Assembly: GCF_004104375.1 (NCBI RefSeq)
Contig: NZ_QOVM01000007.1
Location: forward strand, 169,577-233,576
Source: Leeuwenhoekiella aequorea
GTDB lineage: Bacteria > Bacteroidota > Bacteroidia > Flavobacteriales > Flavobacteriaceae
Direction of reading: 5' to 3'
DNA: 64,000 nt
The position numbers and the translations under genes were made by a program. Below the pieces are notes generated by a model that searched no databases, was not told the origin of the DNA, and worked only from the letters and a program-made list of their open reading frames with translations. Positions 54,091 to 63,064 of the stretch are shown here, piece after piece. Within the stretch, counting starts at the first letter, position 1. Every line of letters starts with the position of its first letter.

Positions 54091-54144
54091 ATTGCCGTTT
54101 TGTTGTTTGCCTATAGCACCCTGCAAAGCGGCAGTATTTTTTTC
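54091..54144 (+). terminator. terminator after the SDR gene
   Basis: Arms GCCGTTTTG and CAAAGCGGC (one G-T pair) with a long loop, followed by a T-rich run. It lies seven bases after the SDR stop. Confidence 0.65.
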
Positions 54145-54425
54145 TTCTTTTAATCCTTTGACAAATGCGTAATCATAGACCACTGAGACAATATACTTAT
54201 GTGAGCAATATGAAAATTATTTATTTTCTAATATATAGCTTATGTAATTTCAAAGCCTCCTTCAATATTTTCGGTTGTAAAGTCACTTCAGATTAATACA
54301 TACTGCATCCTATATTTGCTGAAAAGAAGTATTAATTACTACTACCTTTTGCTATTCTATAAAATACTGATCACTATTTATTTGTAATAAATTAGGCAGT
54401 TTATCGCCAGTATCTCTTAAGACTA
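54145..54425. other. gap between the SDR gene and AI-2E transporter
   Basis: About 280 bases between convergent genes. No ORF, hairpin or RNA gene stood out and no similarity was recognised. Confidence 0.5.
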
Positions 54426-55484
54426 TTAAGATTCATTATCATCAAATTTATTATTACTGAGCAAGATTCCATACGGACGCAAAAGCGGAATATGAAGAAA
54501 AACTACTGAAATGATTGCCATAAGTGGAATTGCAATTACCATTCCTATTACACCCCACATCATATTGCCAATAACAACAACCAGTATAACTACGAAAGGA
54601 TGCAAATCTACTCGGTCACCTACTACATACGGTTCTAAAATGTAGCTTTCGACAAACTGGGCAATGCTAAAGGTTGCTATAATTCCTATAAGCACAGAAA
54701 TCTCTCCCGATGTTACATATCCCAAAGCAATAGCGATAAGAATCCCTATTATATTTCCTATATATGGGATGAGGGTTAATAGAGATGCGAGTAAACTAAT
54801 CAAAATAAAATTGTCTATTCCAGAAATACCTAATCCGATTGCATATAATACAGCTAAAATCCCCATTAATATTAGCTTCCCTATCATATATTGTGGAGCA
54901 ACAGAAATTGATTTCTGCAAAATTACTCGCACCTGATCTTCTTTTTCATCCGGAAAAATGCGAATTAGAAAACGCTTGAATTTTCGGCGGTAACACAGTA
55001 AGAAATAGATATATATAAAGCACAATAAGTAATTACCGATAAACGCGGTAATACTAGTCAGGTATCCAGCAGTTTTATTAGATTCCAAACTTGAATTTAA
55101 TACTGATTCGTCCTGTTTACCAGATTTAAAATCATCTTCACTTAAAAATGTATTTTGAGTAGCATAACTCTTTAGCTGCTCAATTTTGGGCTCCATCTTT
55201 TCCTTTATTTGAGGCAAGTCTTTTACAAAGTTTTGAACTTGTAATGAGATAAGTAAAACAATACCCAATGAAAAAATAAACAATACAATGGTCCCTATTA
55301 AAGCAGCGAATGACCGAGAAAGTTTTTTTTCAAGTTTTTGAACAAAAGGAAGAATTATCAGAGCCATAATAAAAGCTGTAAGCAACGGCGCAAGAAAATT
55401 TTGAGCTTCTACTAATGACAAGATTAAAAAATAACTTGTGAGTACAATTAGCGTGACTTTTAATAAAATTCCTTTCTTATACAT
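54426..55484 (-). CDS. AI-2E family membrane transporter
   Basis: 352 aa from ATG 55484 (MYKKGILLK). The longer ORF from 55526 is rejected: its first codons fall inside a terminator hairpin that belongs to the upstream gene. Eight or so membrane segments; the mid-region QNFVKDLPQIKEKMEPKIEQL is the charged extramembrane section, and GIGMVIAIPLMAIISVV and SYILEPYVVGDRVDLHPFVVIL are signature stretches of the AI-2E/TqsA family. The family exports small molecules or acts as a Na+/H+ antiporter; function here is uncertain. Confidence 0.88.
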   Translation of the reverse strand: MYKKGILLKVTLIVLTSYFLILSLVEAQNFLAPLLTAFIMALIILPFVQKLEKKLSRSFAALIGTIVLFIFSLGIVLLISLQVQNFVKDLPQIKEKMEPKIEQLKSYATQNTFLSEDDFKSGKQDESVLNSSLESNKTAGYLTSITAFIGNYLLCFIYIYFLLCYRRKFKRFLIRIFPDEKEDQVRVILQKSISVAPQYMIGKLILMGILAVLYAIGLGISGIDNFILISLLASLLTLIPYIGNIIGILIAIALGYVTSGEISVLIGIIATFSIAQFVESYILEPYVVGDRVDLHPFVVILVVVIGNMMWGVIGMVIAIPLMAIISVVFLHIPLLRPYGILLSNNKFDDNES

Positions 55485-55512
55485 ACTGATTTCCTTAATC
55501 TTAAAAATAAAA

Positions 55513-55541
55513 AAAGGAAACGGCATATTGCCCTCTCCTTT
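55513..55541 (-). terminator. terminator left over from the ADH gene
   Basis: On the minus strand, AAAGGA and GGCA pair with TGCC and TCCTTT around a three-base loop, with a 3x3 internal loop, then TTTTATTTTT. It lies about 80 bases after the stop of the alcohol dehydrogenase remnant and overlaps the upstream part of the AI-2E ORF. Confidence 0.65.
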
Positions 55542-55620
55542 CTTTATGTTTAGTATTATTCTATGGTGATAATACTACTTTAACACAATTGTCTTTTTTG
55601 TGTTTAAAATTTGCGAATGC

Positions 55621-55798
55621 TTAAGGCTCAACGGCTGGTTTCATACGATGCGTTATTATAAAACTAAGATCGATTAACCCTTCTTCAATTTTTTGTAAAA
55701 GAGGTTTTAGATAATGTTGTACGTGCATCTGACCCATTTTAAAATTAAGCGCAACATAATGCAGTCCAAGATTATTTCTTGCTGACCTAAAGGTCTTG
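55621..55798 (-). pseudogene. zinc-dependent alcohol dehydrogenase 3' remnant
   Basis: The minus frame ending at a TAA (55621-55623) reads [18 protein letters not shown], then [16 protein letters not shown]. That is the near C-terminal part of MDR zinc alcohol dehydrogenases (FdhA/Adh type). Upstream the frame degenerates ([15 protein letters not shown]) and then becomes unrecognisable. No start codon and no zinc-binding N-terminal domain are present, and the protein stops a little short after HRMKPAVEP. It is therefore a dead fragment, at most ~60 residues. Boundaries on the high side are approximate. Confidence 0.8.
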
Positions 55799-55981
55799 AC
55801 CTCGTCAACTGCAATATTTATTTCGTCCTTTCTAACCTTCCTTTTATCAATAAAGAAGCTAATAAATTAAAAAATACATTTTTCTGAAAATCAACTTTAA
55901 CTTTCTGGATTAAATTATATCCTGTAAAAGCTATTTATCGTTGTGATCAATACAATGTAGTCGAGAGAAAATAATAAAAAC
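55799..55981. other. non-coding gap, possible decayed ADH 5' part
   Basis: About 180 bases between the dehydrogenase remnant and the tRNA terminator. No convincing coding or structural signal was seen; it is too short to hold the missing ~300 codons, so a deletion is implied. Confidence 0.4.
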
Positions 55982-56014
55982 AAAAAAGCCTGTCAATCTA
56001 AGATTAACAGGCTT
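55982..56014 (-). terminator. terminator of the tRNA pair
   Basis: AAGCCTGT/ACAGGCTT stem; the minus strand then runs TTTTTTG. It lies 24 bases beyond the 3' end of tRNA-Pro. Confidence 0.8.
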
Positions 56015-56038
56015 CTAATACCCACTTGAAGTGGTTTG

Positions 56039-56113
56039 TCGGGGTGGCAGGATTCGAACCTGCGACCTCCTGCTCCCAAAGCAGGCGCGATGACCGGGCT
56101 ACGCTACACCCCG
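56039..56113 (-). tRNA. tRNA-Pro (anticodon TGG)
   Basis: 75 nt on the minus strand. Acceptor CGGGGTG/CACCCCG with discriminator A; T-arm GCAGGTTCGAATCCTGC; anticodon loop CTTTGGG with TGG. The CCA tail is not encoded. It shares a transcript with the serine tRNA 25 bases upstream. Confidence 0.97.
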
Positions 56114-56138
56114 AGGTGTATTTTATAAAAATGTTTTG

Positions 56139-56222
56139 CGGAGAGACAGGGACTCGAACCCTGGCGACAGTTACCCGTCGACAGATTAGCAATCTGCTCC
56201 ATTACCACTCTGGCACCTCTCC
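56139..56222 (-). tRNA. tRNA-Ser (anticodon GCT)
   Basis: 84 nt on the minus strand with a long variable arm (class II). Acceptor GGAGAGG; the anticodon arm carries GCT (loop around TTGCTAA); T-arm CAGGGTTCGAGTCCCTG. CCA not encoded. First of the two-tRNA unit. Confidence 0.96.
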
Positions 56223-56363
56223 TTAAGAACGAAGCGTCTCTCTCAAAACGCGGGTGCAAATATATATCAAAGTTTTGAAGTAATCAAAGGTTTTTAGCGA
56301 TTTAATTAGAAAAATTTTCAAATATTTTTTAACCTCCTGAAAATAAGATTATCAGCTTAAATA

Positions 56364-58409
56364 TTATTCTGGGTATTCTATTCTTAAATGATAAATATTG
56401 TTCAATTTAGACTTAAGAACTTTTTTTATCACTTGTATTTCCTTAAATGTAATGTTAGCATTTAAAAACTGATTATCGTCCATTTGCTTATTCACAATCT
56501 TCTCTACAAAAGAATCAATTAGTACAGATGTAGGATTTTTTAAACTTTTACTTGCCGCTTCTACACTATCGGCCATCATAAGAATTGCAGTCTCTTTACT
56601 AAATGGTAAAGGTCCCGGATATCTAAAATCCTCAATATTTACATCCTCATCTTGTTCTTGAGCTTTTTTGTAAAAATAATAAACGGTACTTGTGCCGTGA
56701 TGAGTTCTTATGAAATCAATAACTCGATCTGGTAAATTGTTCTTACGTGCTATTTCAATACCATTGATTACATGATCTATAATAATACTGGCACTTTCAT
56801 AAGGAGACAAATCTTCGTGGGTATTTATACCTGTAGATTGATTTTCAGTAAAATCTGTAGGGTTTGCCATTTTACCAATATCATGATACAACGCTCCTAC
56901 CCTTGTGAGCATAGAATTTGCCCCTATCTCATTAGCCGCAGCTTCAGCTAAATTTGCCACATTTAAACTATGATGAAACGTTCCGGGTGCTTTATTCGCT
57001 AAGTCTTTTAATAATTTTGAATTAGTATCTGTAAGCTCGAGCAGCGATAAATCACTTACTAGACCAAATATCTTTTCGTAGGCATAAATTAAAGGCTGAA
57101 CAAATAAGGTAGCTAGACCGGTAATTATAAACATACTAAAGGTTTCCCATTCTAAATTATCTATAGTTCCCTCATGAATGATATGAAATGCAAAGTATCC
57201 TAGTATATAAATAAAGGTTATTTGCCCTACCGATATAAATAAATTAGCGCGCTTATACAATTCAGATACAGTTAAGATGGTAACGATACCTGCTATTACT
57301 TGCAGAAACATATATTCTGAAGTGTTGGGCACAATAAAACCTAATAGAAGTATTGATATAACGTGCGTAAACATTCCTAAACGCGCATCAAAGAACGCTT
57401 TAATAACTAAAGGCAAAATGCAAAGTGGAACTACGTACACATAATTCGCATCATATTTTACAATAATGGTGGTTAGCAAAACCATTAAAATAATATTGAA
57501 AAATATAAATGTGACCTTCGTATTATTTTCAAAAACGGCTTCTCTATAATTTCGAATAAATAGTAAAAGCATGGTGAGCGCTACAGAGACAAGTAAAACA
57601 TAACCAAATACTACCCAATTGTATTTACTGGCAGTCCAACTCTGAGATTCATATTCAGCTTGTAAAGATTTTAGTATTTGATAGGTATTTTGTTCTACTA
57701 TTTCACCTTTAGCAACAATTCTGCTACCCTTATTGACTACTCCTTTTGTTGGCGCTATTTTACTTAATTCAGCATTTAACTCCTTATTTGTCAACTTTTC
57801 GTCATAAACAACATTGGGCTGTACAACATCAAAAAATAATTCTTTAAATCTATTTACAGACTGCACATAAGGACTGTTAACCAACCTCCTATTTATTAAT
57901 ATAGTTATTTCATCTGTGGTGTTTAAATTTTCAATTGAGGTCTCTTCAATTTCATTTCCTCTTCTTAGATATACTTTACGACCATCCTCAAATGAAGCGA
58001 TATCACTTATAACACCATATTTATAAATATCTTCGAGAATTTTAGAACCAAAACTTTTTAATTCTTTCTGCCGATCTCTAAAAATAGAGTCTGTAAATAC
58101 AGAAGCAAACTGATTTTCATAAGCTGCTTTAGATTCATTTGCTATATCCTGATCATAAATAAAGTATGGAATAATATTATTCTCAGCTTCAGATCGTTCT
58201 TGCTCAAGTTGATCTTCGCTTTTTAAGATGGCAAAGTCAACAGGAGCATACAAATTATCGTATTGCCAGGGTTTATTTTGCTGAAAATCAAATTGAAATT
58301 TACCACTCTTTGGAAAAAGATAGACGATAAGTATGGTACTCACTATACATAGTAAGATTTTATATAAAGAACCTTGATTCTTGTAAAATTTATTTAAAAT
58401 ATCATTCAT
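56364..58409 (-). CDS. PgpH-like 7TM-HD cyclic-di-AMP phosphodiesterase
   Basis: 681 aa from ATG 58409 (MNDILNKFYKNQG); the ATG at 58430 adds residues not seen in the family. One N-terminal membrane helix, a periplasmic 7TMR-HDED sensor region (about 60-260), seven membrane helices (about 270-455), then a cytosolic HD domain with His479/His480 in TFHHSLNVANLA and the metal pair His509-Asp510 in LYHDIGK, followed by THEDLSPYESA. The family (PgpH) hydrolyses c-di-AMP. A TAnnTTTG box lies about 125 bases upstream. Confidence 0.92.
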   Translation of the reverse strand: MNDILNKFYKNQGSLYKILLCIVSTILIVYLFPKSGKFQFDFQQNKPWQYDNLYAPVDFAILKSEDQLEQERSEAENNIIPYFIYDQDIANESKAAYENQFASVFTDSIFRDRQKELKSFGSKILEDIYKYGVISDIASFEDGRKVYLRRGNEIEETSIENLNTTDEITILINRRLVNSPYVQSVNRFKELFFDVVQPNVVYDEKLTNKELNAELSKIAPTKGVVNKGSRIVAKGEIVEQNTYQILKSLQAEYESQSWTASKYNWVVFGYVLLVSVALTMLLLFIRNYREAVFENNTKVTFIFFNIILMVLLTTIIVKYDANYVYVVPLCILPLVIKAFFDARLGMFTHVISILLLGFIVPNTSEYMFLQVIAGIVTILTVSELYKRANLFISVGQITFIYILGYFAFHIIHEGTIDNLEWETFSMFIITGLATLFVQPLIYAYEKIFGLVSDLSLLELTDTNSKLLKDLANKAPGTFHHSLNVANLAEAAANEIGANSMLTRVGALYHDIGKMANPTDFTENQSTGINTHEDLSPYESASIIIDHVINGIEIARKNNLPDRVIDFIRTHHGTSTVYYFYKKAQEQDEDVNIEDFRYPGPLPFSKETAILMMADSVEAASKSLKNPTSVLIDSFVEKIVNKQMDDNQFLNANITFKEIQVIKKVLKSKLNNIYHLRIEYPE

Positions 58410-58533
58410 ATAGCTGAAGAAAATAATCACAAATCGCGGTAGCGCTGCTTAACCAAAAAGCAACTTACAGGTTTGTAATTAAAATATTGAATATGCATAA
58501 ATTTTAAATTAATCTATAAAATTAATTTCTATG

Positions 58534-58541
58534 CAAAAGTA
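58534..58541 (-). promoter_or_regulatory. candidate promoter of the pgpH-like gene
   Basis: The minus strand reads TACTTTTG then C, 125 bases upstream of the ATG in a 250-base divergent gap, implying a long leader. Confidence 0.35.
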
Positions 58542-58659
58542 AAAGTACTAAAATTAAATGGTAGCTATTCTAAAGAAGGCTGTATGCTAATAATAACGTT
58601 TTCGTAAATATTTGACTAAATTTACAATCACTAAAAACTTACTAAAAAATACACATATT

Positions 58660-59835
58660 ATGCATAAAGAAGTTGTAATTGTATCTGCTATTCGTACTCC
58701 TATTGGGAGTTTTATGGGAAGTTTATCTTCCTTGACTGCTGTACATCTTGGAACAACCGCTATAAAAGGCGCACTAGCTAAAATAAATTTAGATCCTGCC
58801 CTGGTTACTGAAGTTTTTATGGGTAATGTGGTTCAAGCAGGTGTTGGTCAAGCTCCAGCACGACAAGCTGCTTTAAATGCGGGAATACCAGATACTGTAC
58901 CGTGTACGACTGTAAACAAAGTTTGCGCATCTGGGATGAAAGCCGTGATGCTTGCAGCGCAATCTATTGCTCTTGGAGATAATGACATTGTAGTTGCGGG
59001 AGGAATGGAAAGTATGAGTCAGATACCGCATTATGTACATATGCGTAATGGAAATAAATTTGGTCCGGCCACCTTAATCGATGGTATGCAGAAGGATGGT
59101 CTTGTAGATGCATATGACGGGAATGCAATGGGAGTTTGTGCAGATTTATGTGCCTCAGAATATAAATTTTCTAGAGAAGAACAGGATGCATTTGCTATTG
59201 AGAGTTATAGAAGATCTGCAGCCGCCTGGGAAGCAGGACACTTTACAAATGAAGTTGTGCCTGTCGAAGTGCCTCAAAGACGCGGAGAATCTATTATGGT
59301 ATCTGAAGATGAAGAATTTAAAAACGTAATAATAGATAAAATCGCAAGTTTAAGACCGGCTTTCTCTAAAGAAGGTACTGTAACTGCTGCAAATGCTTCT
59401 ACAATAAATGATGGTGCCGGAGCGGTGATTGTTATGAGTAAAGAAAAAGCAGACGAATTAGGACTTGAAATTCTTTGTACTATAAAAGGATATGCAGATG
59501 CGGCGCATGAACCAGAGTGGTTTACTACTGCTCCCTCAAAAGCTTTACCTAAAGCCTTAGCTAAAGCTGGTGTAAAGCAAGATGAGATTGATTTTTTTGA
59601 ATTTAATGAGGCATTTTCAGTGGTGGGCTTAGCCAACATGAAAATTTTAGGACTTACCGCTGATAATGTAAATATAAATGGTGGCGCTGTTTCTTTAGGT
59701 CATCCCTTAGGTTGTAGTGGTGTTCGTATTTTAATCACTTTGATTAACGTTCTTGAGCAAAAGAATGCTAAACTTGGTGCGGCAGCTATATGTAATGGAG
59801 GTGGTGGAGCATCAGCAATGGTAATTTCTAGATAA
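58660..59835 (+). CDS. acetyl-CoA C-acyltransferase (thiolase)
   Basis: 391 aa from ATG 58660 (MHKEVVIVSAIRTPIGSF), the family's usual N-terminus; the ORF ATG at 58612 is upstream leader. Acyl-enzyme Cys89 in NKVCASGMKAV, His348 in LGHPLGCSG, and Cys378 in CNGGGGASA complete the thiolase triad. It either condenses two acetyl-CoA (biosynthetic) or cleaves 3-ketoacyl-CoA; sequence alone does not decide, though the acetoacetyl-CoA type fits the length. Confidence 0.94.
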   Translation: MHKEVVIVSAIRTPIGSFMGSLSSLTAVHLGTTAIKGALAKINLDPALVTEVFMGNVVQAGVGQAPARQAALNAGIPDTVPCTTVNKVCASGMKAVMLAAQSIALGDNDIVVAGGMESMSQIPHYVHMRNGNKFGPATLIDGMQKDGLVDAYDGNAMGVCADLCASEYKFSREEQDAFAIESYRRSAAAWEAGHFTNEVVPVEVPQRRGESIMVSEDEEFKNVIIDKIASLRPAFSKEGTVTAANASTINDGAGAVIVMSKEKADELGLEILCTIKGYADAAHEPEWFTTAPSKALPKALAKAGVKQDEIDFFEFNEAFSVVGLANMKILGLTADNVNINGGAVSLGHPLGCSGVRILITLINVLEQKNAKLGAAAICNGGGGASAMVISR

Positions 59836-59913
59836 AATCTTTGAGATGTTTCTAATCTCATTGGTAGGTAAAAACCATTTGATTTACTTTTACAAAAACT
59901 TCAAAACCGCCTG

Positions 59914-60663
59914 ATGAATTACGGCATTTGCCCATTAAGTATTGTACCTATGCGTTCAGAGCCTGCAGAGCAGGCCGAAATGATTAATCAAGTACTTTAT
60001 GGTGAACATTTTAAAGTACTTGAGATTCGGAAAAAATGGAGTCGTATTCGACTTGCTCACGACAAATATGAGGGATGGGTAGATAATAAGCAGTATAAAG
60101 AAATTTCTGAAGATGATTATACTGTTGCAGAAGATAGGAAACCCATTTTAGCAAGTGATTTGTTGCAAATGGCTACTTCATCTGATTCCCATATTTTAAG
60201 TCTCCCATTAGGTGCTCAACTGGCTAATTTAGATTTAACCGGAGATCAATATGAAGGAAATAATATAAGTTCAATCAATGCTAAATCCTCATTTATAAAT
60301 ACCGCACTTCTTTATTTAAAAAGTCCGTATTTATGGGGAGGAAGAACTCCATTTGGGTTAGACTGCAGTGGATTTACTCAAATGGTTTATCGACTCAATG
60401 GTCACTCCCTTTATAGAGATGCATCGCAACAGGCAGCTCAAGGAGAAGCTTTAAGTTTTATTGAGGAAAGTGAACCTGGAGATTTAGCCTTTTTTGACAA
60501 CGATGAAGGCCGAATTACTCACGTGGGCATCATGCTACAAGACAATTATATAATACATTGTCATGGTGAAGTGCGCATTGACCGCATAGATCATACCGGT
60601 ATTTACAATGCTGAACGTCGTACACATACTCATAAACTTCGAGTTATAAAGCGCATAGTTTAA
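59914..60663 (+). CDS. NlpC/P60 peptidoglycan hydrolase with SH3-like domains
   Basis: 249 aa with no obvious signal peptide. Bacterial-SH3-type sequence fills the first ~120 residues (MRSEPAEQAEMINQVLYGEHFKVLEIRKKWSRIRL). The NlpC/P60 catalytic domain has Cys151 (GLDCSGFTQMVY), His203 (THVGIM) and His215/His217 (IIHCHGE). It should cut gamma-D-glutamyl-diamino-acid links in peptidoglycan stems, like YkfC-type enzymes that recycle muropeptides in the cytosol. A strong terminator follows. Confidence 0.92.
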   Translation: MNYGICPLSIVPMRSEPAEQAEMINQVLYGEHFKVLEIRKKWSRIRLAHDKYEGWVDNKQYKEISEDDYTVAEDRKPILASDLLQMATSSDSHILSLPLGAQLANLDLTGDQYEGNNISSINAKSSFINTALLYLKSPYLWGGRTPFGLDCSGFTQMVYRLNGHSLYRDASQQAAQGEALSFIEESEPGDLAFFDNDEGRITHVGIMLQDNYIIHCHGEVRIDRIDHTGIYNAERRTHTHKLRVIKRIV

Positions 60664-60709
60664 AAAAACAAAGGCTATTATTTTCAAAATAATAGCCTTT
60701 GTTTTTTTA
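60662..60709. terminator. bidirectional terminator
   Basis: A near-perfect 48-base palindrome, poly-A, then ACAAAGGCTATTATTTT and its complement, then poly-T. It serves the convergent NlpC/P60 and methyltransferase genes. Confidence 0.85.
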
Positions 60710-60722
60710 AACTTGTATATAA

Positions 60723-61889
60723 TTATTCAGCTTCATTTTGAAATTTAGCTTTTTTAGATCCCGCATATATATCATACTTTACTAATCTTGATTCTAAAGA
60801 GCCATTATAAAGTTTAATCTTTCGAGAAGTACGTAATCCTACATGTTTAAGCGATTCTAGGTTTGATGTAATAAACCAAGCTTCAGTATCCTTATAATTC
60901 TGTTTTAGCGTATCTCCAATATTTTTATAAAAGGGCTCCATATCAATTTCTAATCGCTCCCCGTAAGGCGGATTAAACACCATATGTAAGTGGCGTTCTT
61001 TTTCCTTTTCCGTATAAAAAAAATCGGCTTGCTTAATTGTAATAAATTCACTTAGCTCCGCATTCTTAACATTTTCAATAGCTTTTTCAACTGCGGATGG
61101 AGCTTTGTCATATCCTGAAATCGTAAAATGAAATTCCCTTATTTTCTTCAGTGCAGACTCTTCAATAACATCAAATAAATCTGGATCCCAATCGTGCCAG
61201 TTTTCAAAACCAAATTGTTTTCTATTTAAGTTAGGCGGTATATTACAAGCAATCATTGCTGCTTCAATTAACATCGTTCCACTACCACACATAGGATCTA
61301 AGAAATCACTATGACCTTTCCAACCGGCGAGCATAAGACATCCCGCGGCTAAAACCTCATTAATAGGCGCAATATTAGTCGCAAGTCGATAACCTCTTTG
61401 ATGTAATGAAACTCCACTGCTATCTAAAGAGATGTTACACGTATTATTGCGTATATGGATATCAATACTTAAACTTGGAAATTTAAGATCTACATCTGGA
61501 CGTTCTCCTGTATTCTCTCTAAACTGATCTACAACTGCATCTTTTGCCTTTTGAGCTACAAACAAAGAATGCGTAAATTCCTCACCGCTTATTGTTGCAT
61601 TAATAGCAAACGTGTCGTTTACTCGCATATATTGACTCCAATCTATGCTTTTTACTGCATCATATAAAGCATTTTCATCTTTAATTGTAAAAGTCTTAAG
61701 TGGTTTAAGGATCTTGATAGCAGTCCTGCAACACAAATTTGCTTTATACATAAATCCCTTATCTCCGCTAAAAGAAACACTTCTCGTACCTATTTCTACA
61801 TCTCCTGCACCTAATTCACGTAATTCTCGCGCTAATAATTCCTCAAAGCCAAACATAGTTTTGGCGAGCATTTTAAAGTTACCTTCCAT
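60723..61889 (-). CDS. THUMP-domain class I RNA methyltransferase (RlmL-N-like)
   Basis: 388 aa. An N-terminal ferredoxin-like/THUMP region (about 1-155) binds RNA. The SAM Rossmann fold has FLDPMCGSGTMLIEAAM and the target-base motif NPPYGERL. It matches the single-domain RlmL/YcbY N-half type found in Bacteroidota and probably methylates N2 of a 23S rRNA guanine. A promoter box lies 18 bases upstream. Confidence 0.9.
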   Translation of the reverse strand: MEGNFKMLAKTMFGFEELLARELRELGAGDVEIGTRSVSFSGDKGFMYKANLCCRTAIKILKPLKTFTIKDENALYDAVKSIDWSQYMRVNDTFAINATISGEEFTHSLFVAQKAKDAVVDQFRENTGERPDVDLKFPSLSIDIHIRNNTCNISLDSSGVSLHQRGYRLATNIAPINEVLAAGCLMLAGWKGHSDFLDPMCGSGTMLIEAAMIACNIPPNLNRKQFGFENWHDWDPDLFDVIEESALKKIREFHFTISGYDKAPSAVEKAIENVKNAELSEFITIKQADFFYTEKEKERHLHMVFNPPYGERLEIDMEPFYKNIGDTLKQNYKDTEAWFITSNLESLKHVGLRTSRKIKLYNGSLESRLVKYDIYAGSKKAKFQNEAE

Positions 61890-61906
61890 TGTAAAAATTT
61901 AGATTG

Positions 61907-61914
61907 CAAAAATA
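61907..61914 (-). promoter_or_regulatory. candidate promoter of the THUMP methyltransferase gene
   Basis: The minus strand reads TATTTTTG then C, 18 bases upstream of the ATG. Confidence 0.45.
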
Positions 61915-61964
61915 GGTTAATTTTATTGGCTAGTTACGACTAACTCAACCTAGCCGATTAATCT

Positions 61965-62633
61965 ATGATTTTTATATTACCTATAGCAGCAGTTTTGCTG
62001 GGATTCTTAATTGCCATAATTTTTAAACCTGCGATTAATAATGCGGTAAAATTACTGTTAGCATTTAGTGGCGCATTTTTACTCTCAATTACAATATTTG
62101 AATTTTTACCTAATTTATATGCTTCTGGTTCAGATAATATTGGGATCTATATAATGGCGGGGTTACTTCTTCAGATTCTTCTAGAATTTTTATCCAGAGG
62201 AGCAGAACATGGTCATTTACATCTTGATGAAAATACTAAAACTATTCCTTGGCTCCTCCTTATAAGCTTATCGGTACATTGTGCTTTTGAAGGCTTCCCG
62301 CTTTCAGATAATAGAGATCTGCTTTACGGTATTGTAGTGCACAAAATACCTATCGCTATAATCATTAGTTCGTTTCTACTGGCATCTAATATTAGTAAAA
62401 TTCAAATAGCACTTTTCTTGCTGGCTTTTTCATTAATGACACCACTAGGAAGTTACTTAGCAACTTTAAATTTCTGGACAGAAAGTTTAAAAAATTCGAT
62501 AAATGCTCTAGTAGTAGGTGTTCTTTTACACGTTTCAACAACCATTTTATTTGAGTCCTCGAAAAATCATCAATTTAATGCTACTAAATTTGCAGTAATA
62601 TTATTAGGAATTGCAATAGCCTATATACTTTAA
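61965..62633 (+). CDS. ZIP-family metal transporter
   Basis: 222 aa, six to eight membrane helices. The two metal-site helices are clear: His105 and Glu109 in SVHCAFEGFP, and His126 with Pro129 in VVHKIPIAI. A His-rich cytosolic loop (EHGHLH, 81-86) precedes them, as usual in ZIPs. Likely uptake of Zn(II) or another divalent cation. The next gene starts two bases after its stop. Confidence 0.9.
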   Translation: MIFILPIAAVLLGFLIAIIFKPAINNAVKLLLAFSGAFLLSITIFEFLPNLYASGSDNIGIYIMAGLLLQILLEFLSRGAEHGHLHLDENTKTIPWLLLISLSVHCAFEGFPLSDNRDLLYGIVVHKIPIAIIISSFLLASNISKIQIALFLLAFSLMTPLGSYLATLNFWTESLKNSINALVVGVLLHVSTTILFESSKNHQFNATKFAVILLGIAIAYIL

Positions 62634-62635
62634 TT

Positions 62636-63064
62636 ATGTTCACCAGAGAAGAATCTAAGCAAATACGCGAACAATTTTGGATATTCTTCGGAAAACGATA
62701 TCCACGCAAATGGTTATTATATGATACTAAAGTAAAAGAAATTAACCTGAGATTTAGTTTTGACAATCAAAAAGCGGTGGTCTCTTTTGATATAGAAACA
62801 CACGACGAAGTATTTAGAGAATACTACTATGATAAATTTGTTAGCCTTAAAAACCTACTCAAAGCCGAAATATCAGAAGATATAATTCTCGAAAAAGATT
62901 TTTTACGCAGTAGCGGAAAAATTATATCTAGAGTTTATATCACTAAACATGATGTAAATATTCACAATAAAAAAAATTGGCCAGAGGTATTTGATTTTTT
63001 CTACGAGAATATGCCCAAGTTTGAACTGTTTTGGTACGAATATGAAGATATTATTAAAGCCTAA
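62636..63064 (+). CDS. DUF4268 domain protein
   Basis: 142 aa, soluble and charged. It starts MFTREESKQIREQFWIFFGKRYPRKW and matches the DUF4268 pattern (FSFDNQKAVVSFDIETHDEVFREYYYDKFVSLK). Function unknown; it forms a unit with the ZIP gene. Its TAA overlaps the convergent hemolysin III stop by four bases. Confidence 0.8.
   Translation: MFTREESKQIREQFWIFFGKRYPRKWLLYDTKVKEINLRFSFDNQKAVVSFDIETHDEVFREYYYDKFVSLKNLLKAEISEDIILEKDFLRSSGKIISRVYITKHDVNIHNKKNWPEVFDFFYENMPKFELFWYEYEDIIKA

Noticed and set aside
55485..55526. N-terminal extension of the AI-2E transporter, with an apparent Shine-Dalgarno (AGGAG)
   Set aside because: The AGGAG lies in a terminator arm of the dehydrogenase remnant; Bacteroidota rarely depend on such sites.
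56004..56226. ORFs on both strands over the tRNA genes (62 and 66 aa)
   Set aside because: They are translations of tRNA-Pro and tRNA-Ser themselves; the tRNA folds explain the sequence fully.
59840..59875. Hairpin after the thiolase gene
   Set aside because: Only six pairs with a seven-base loop and no T run; too weak to call a terminator.
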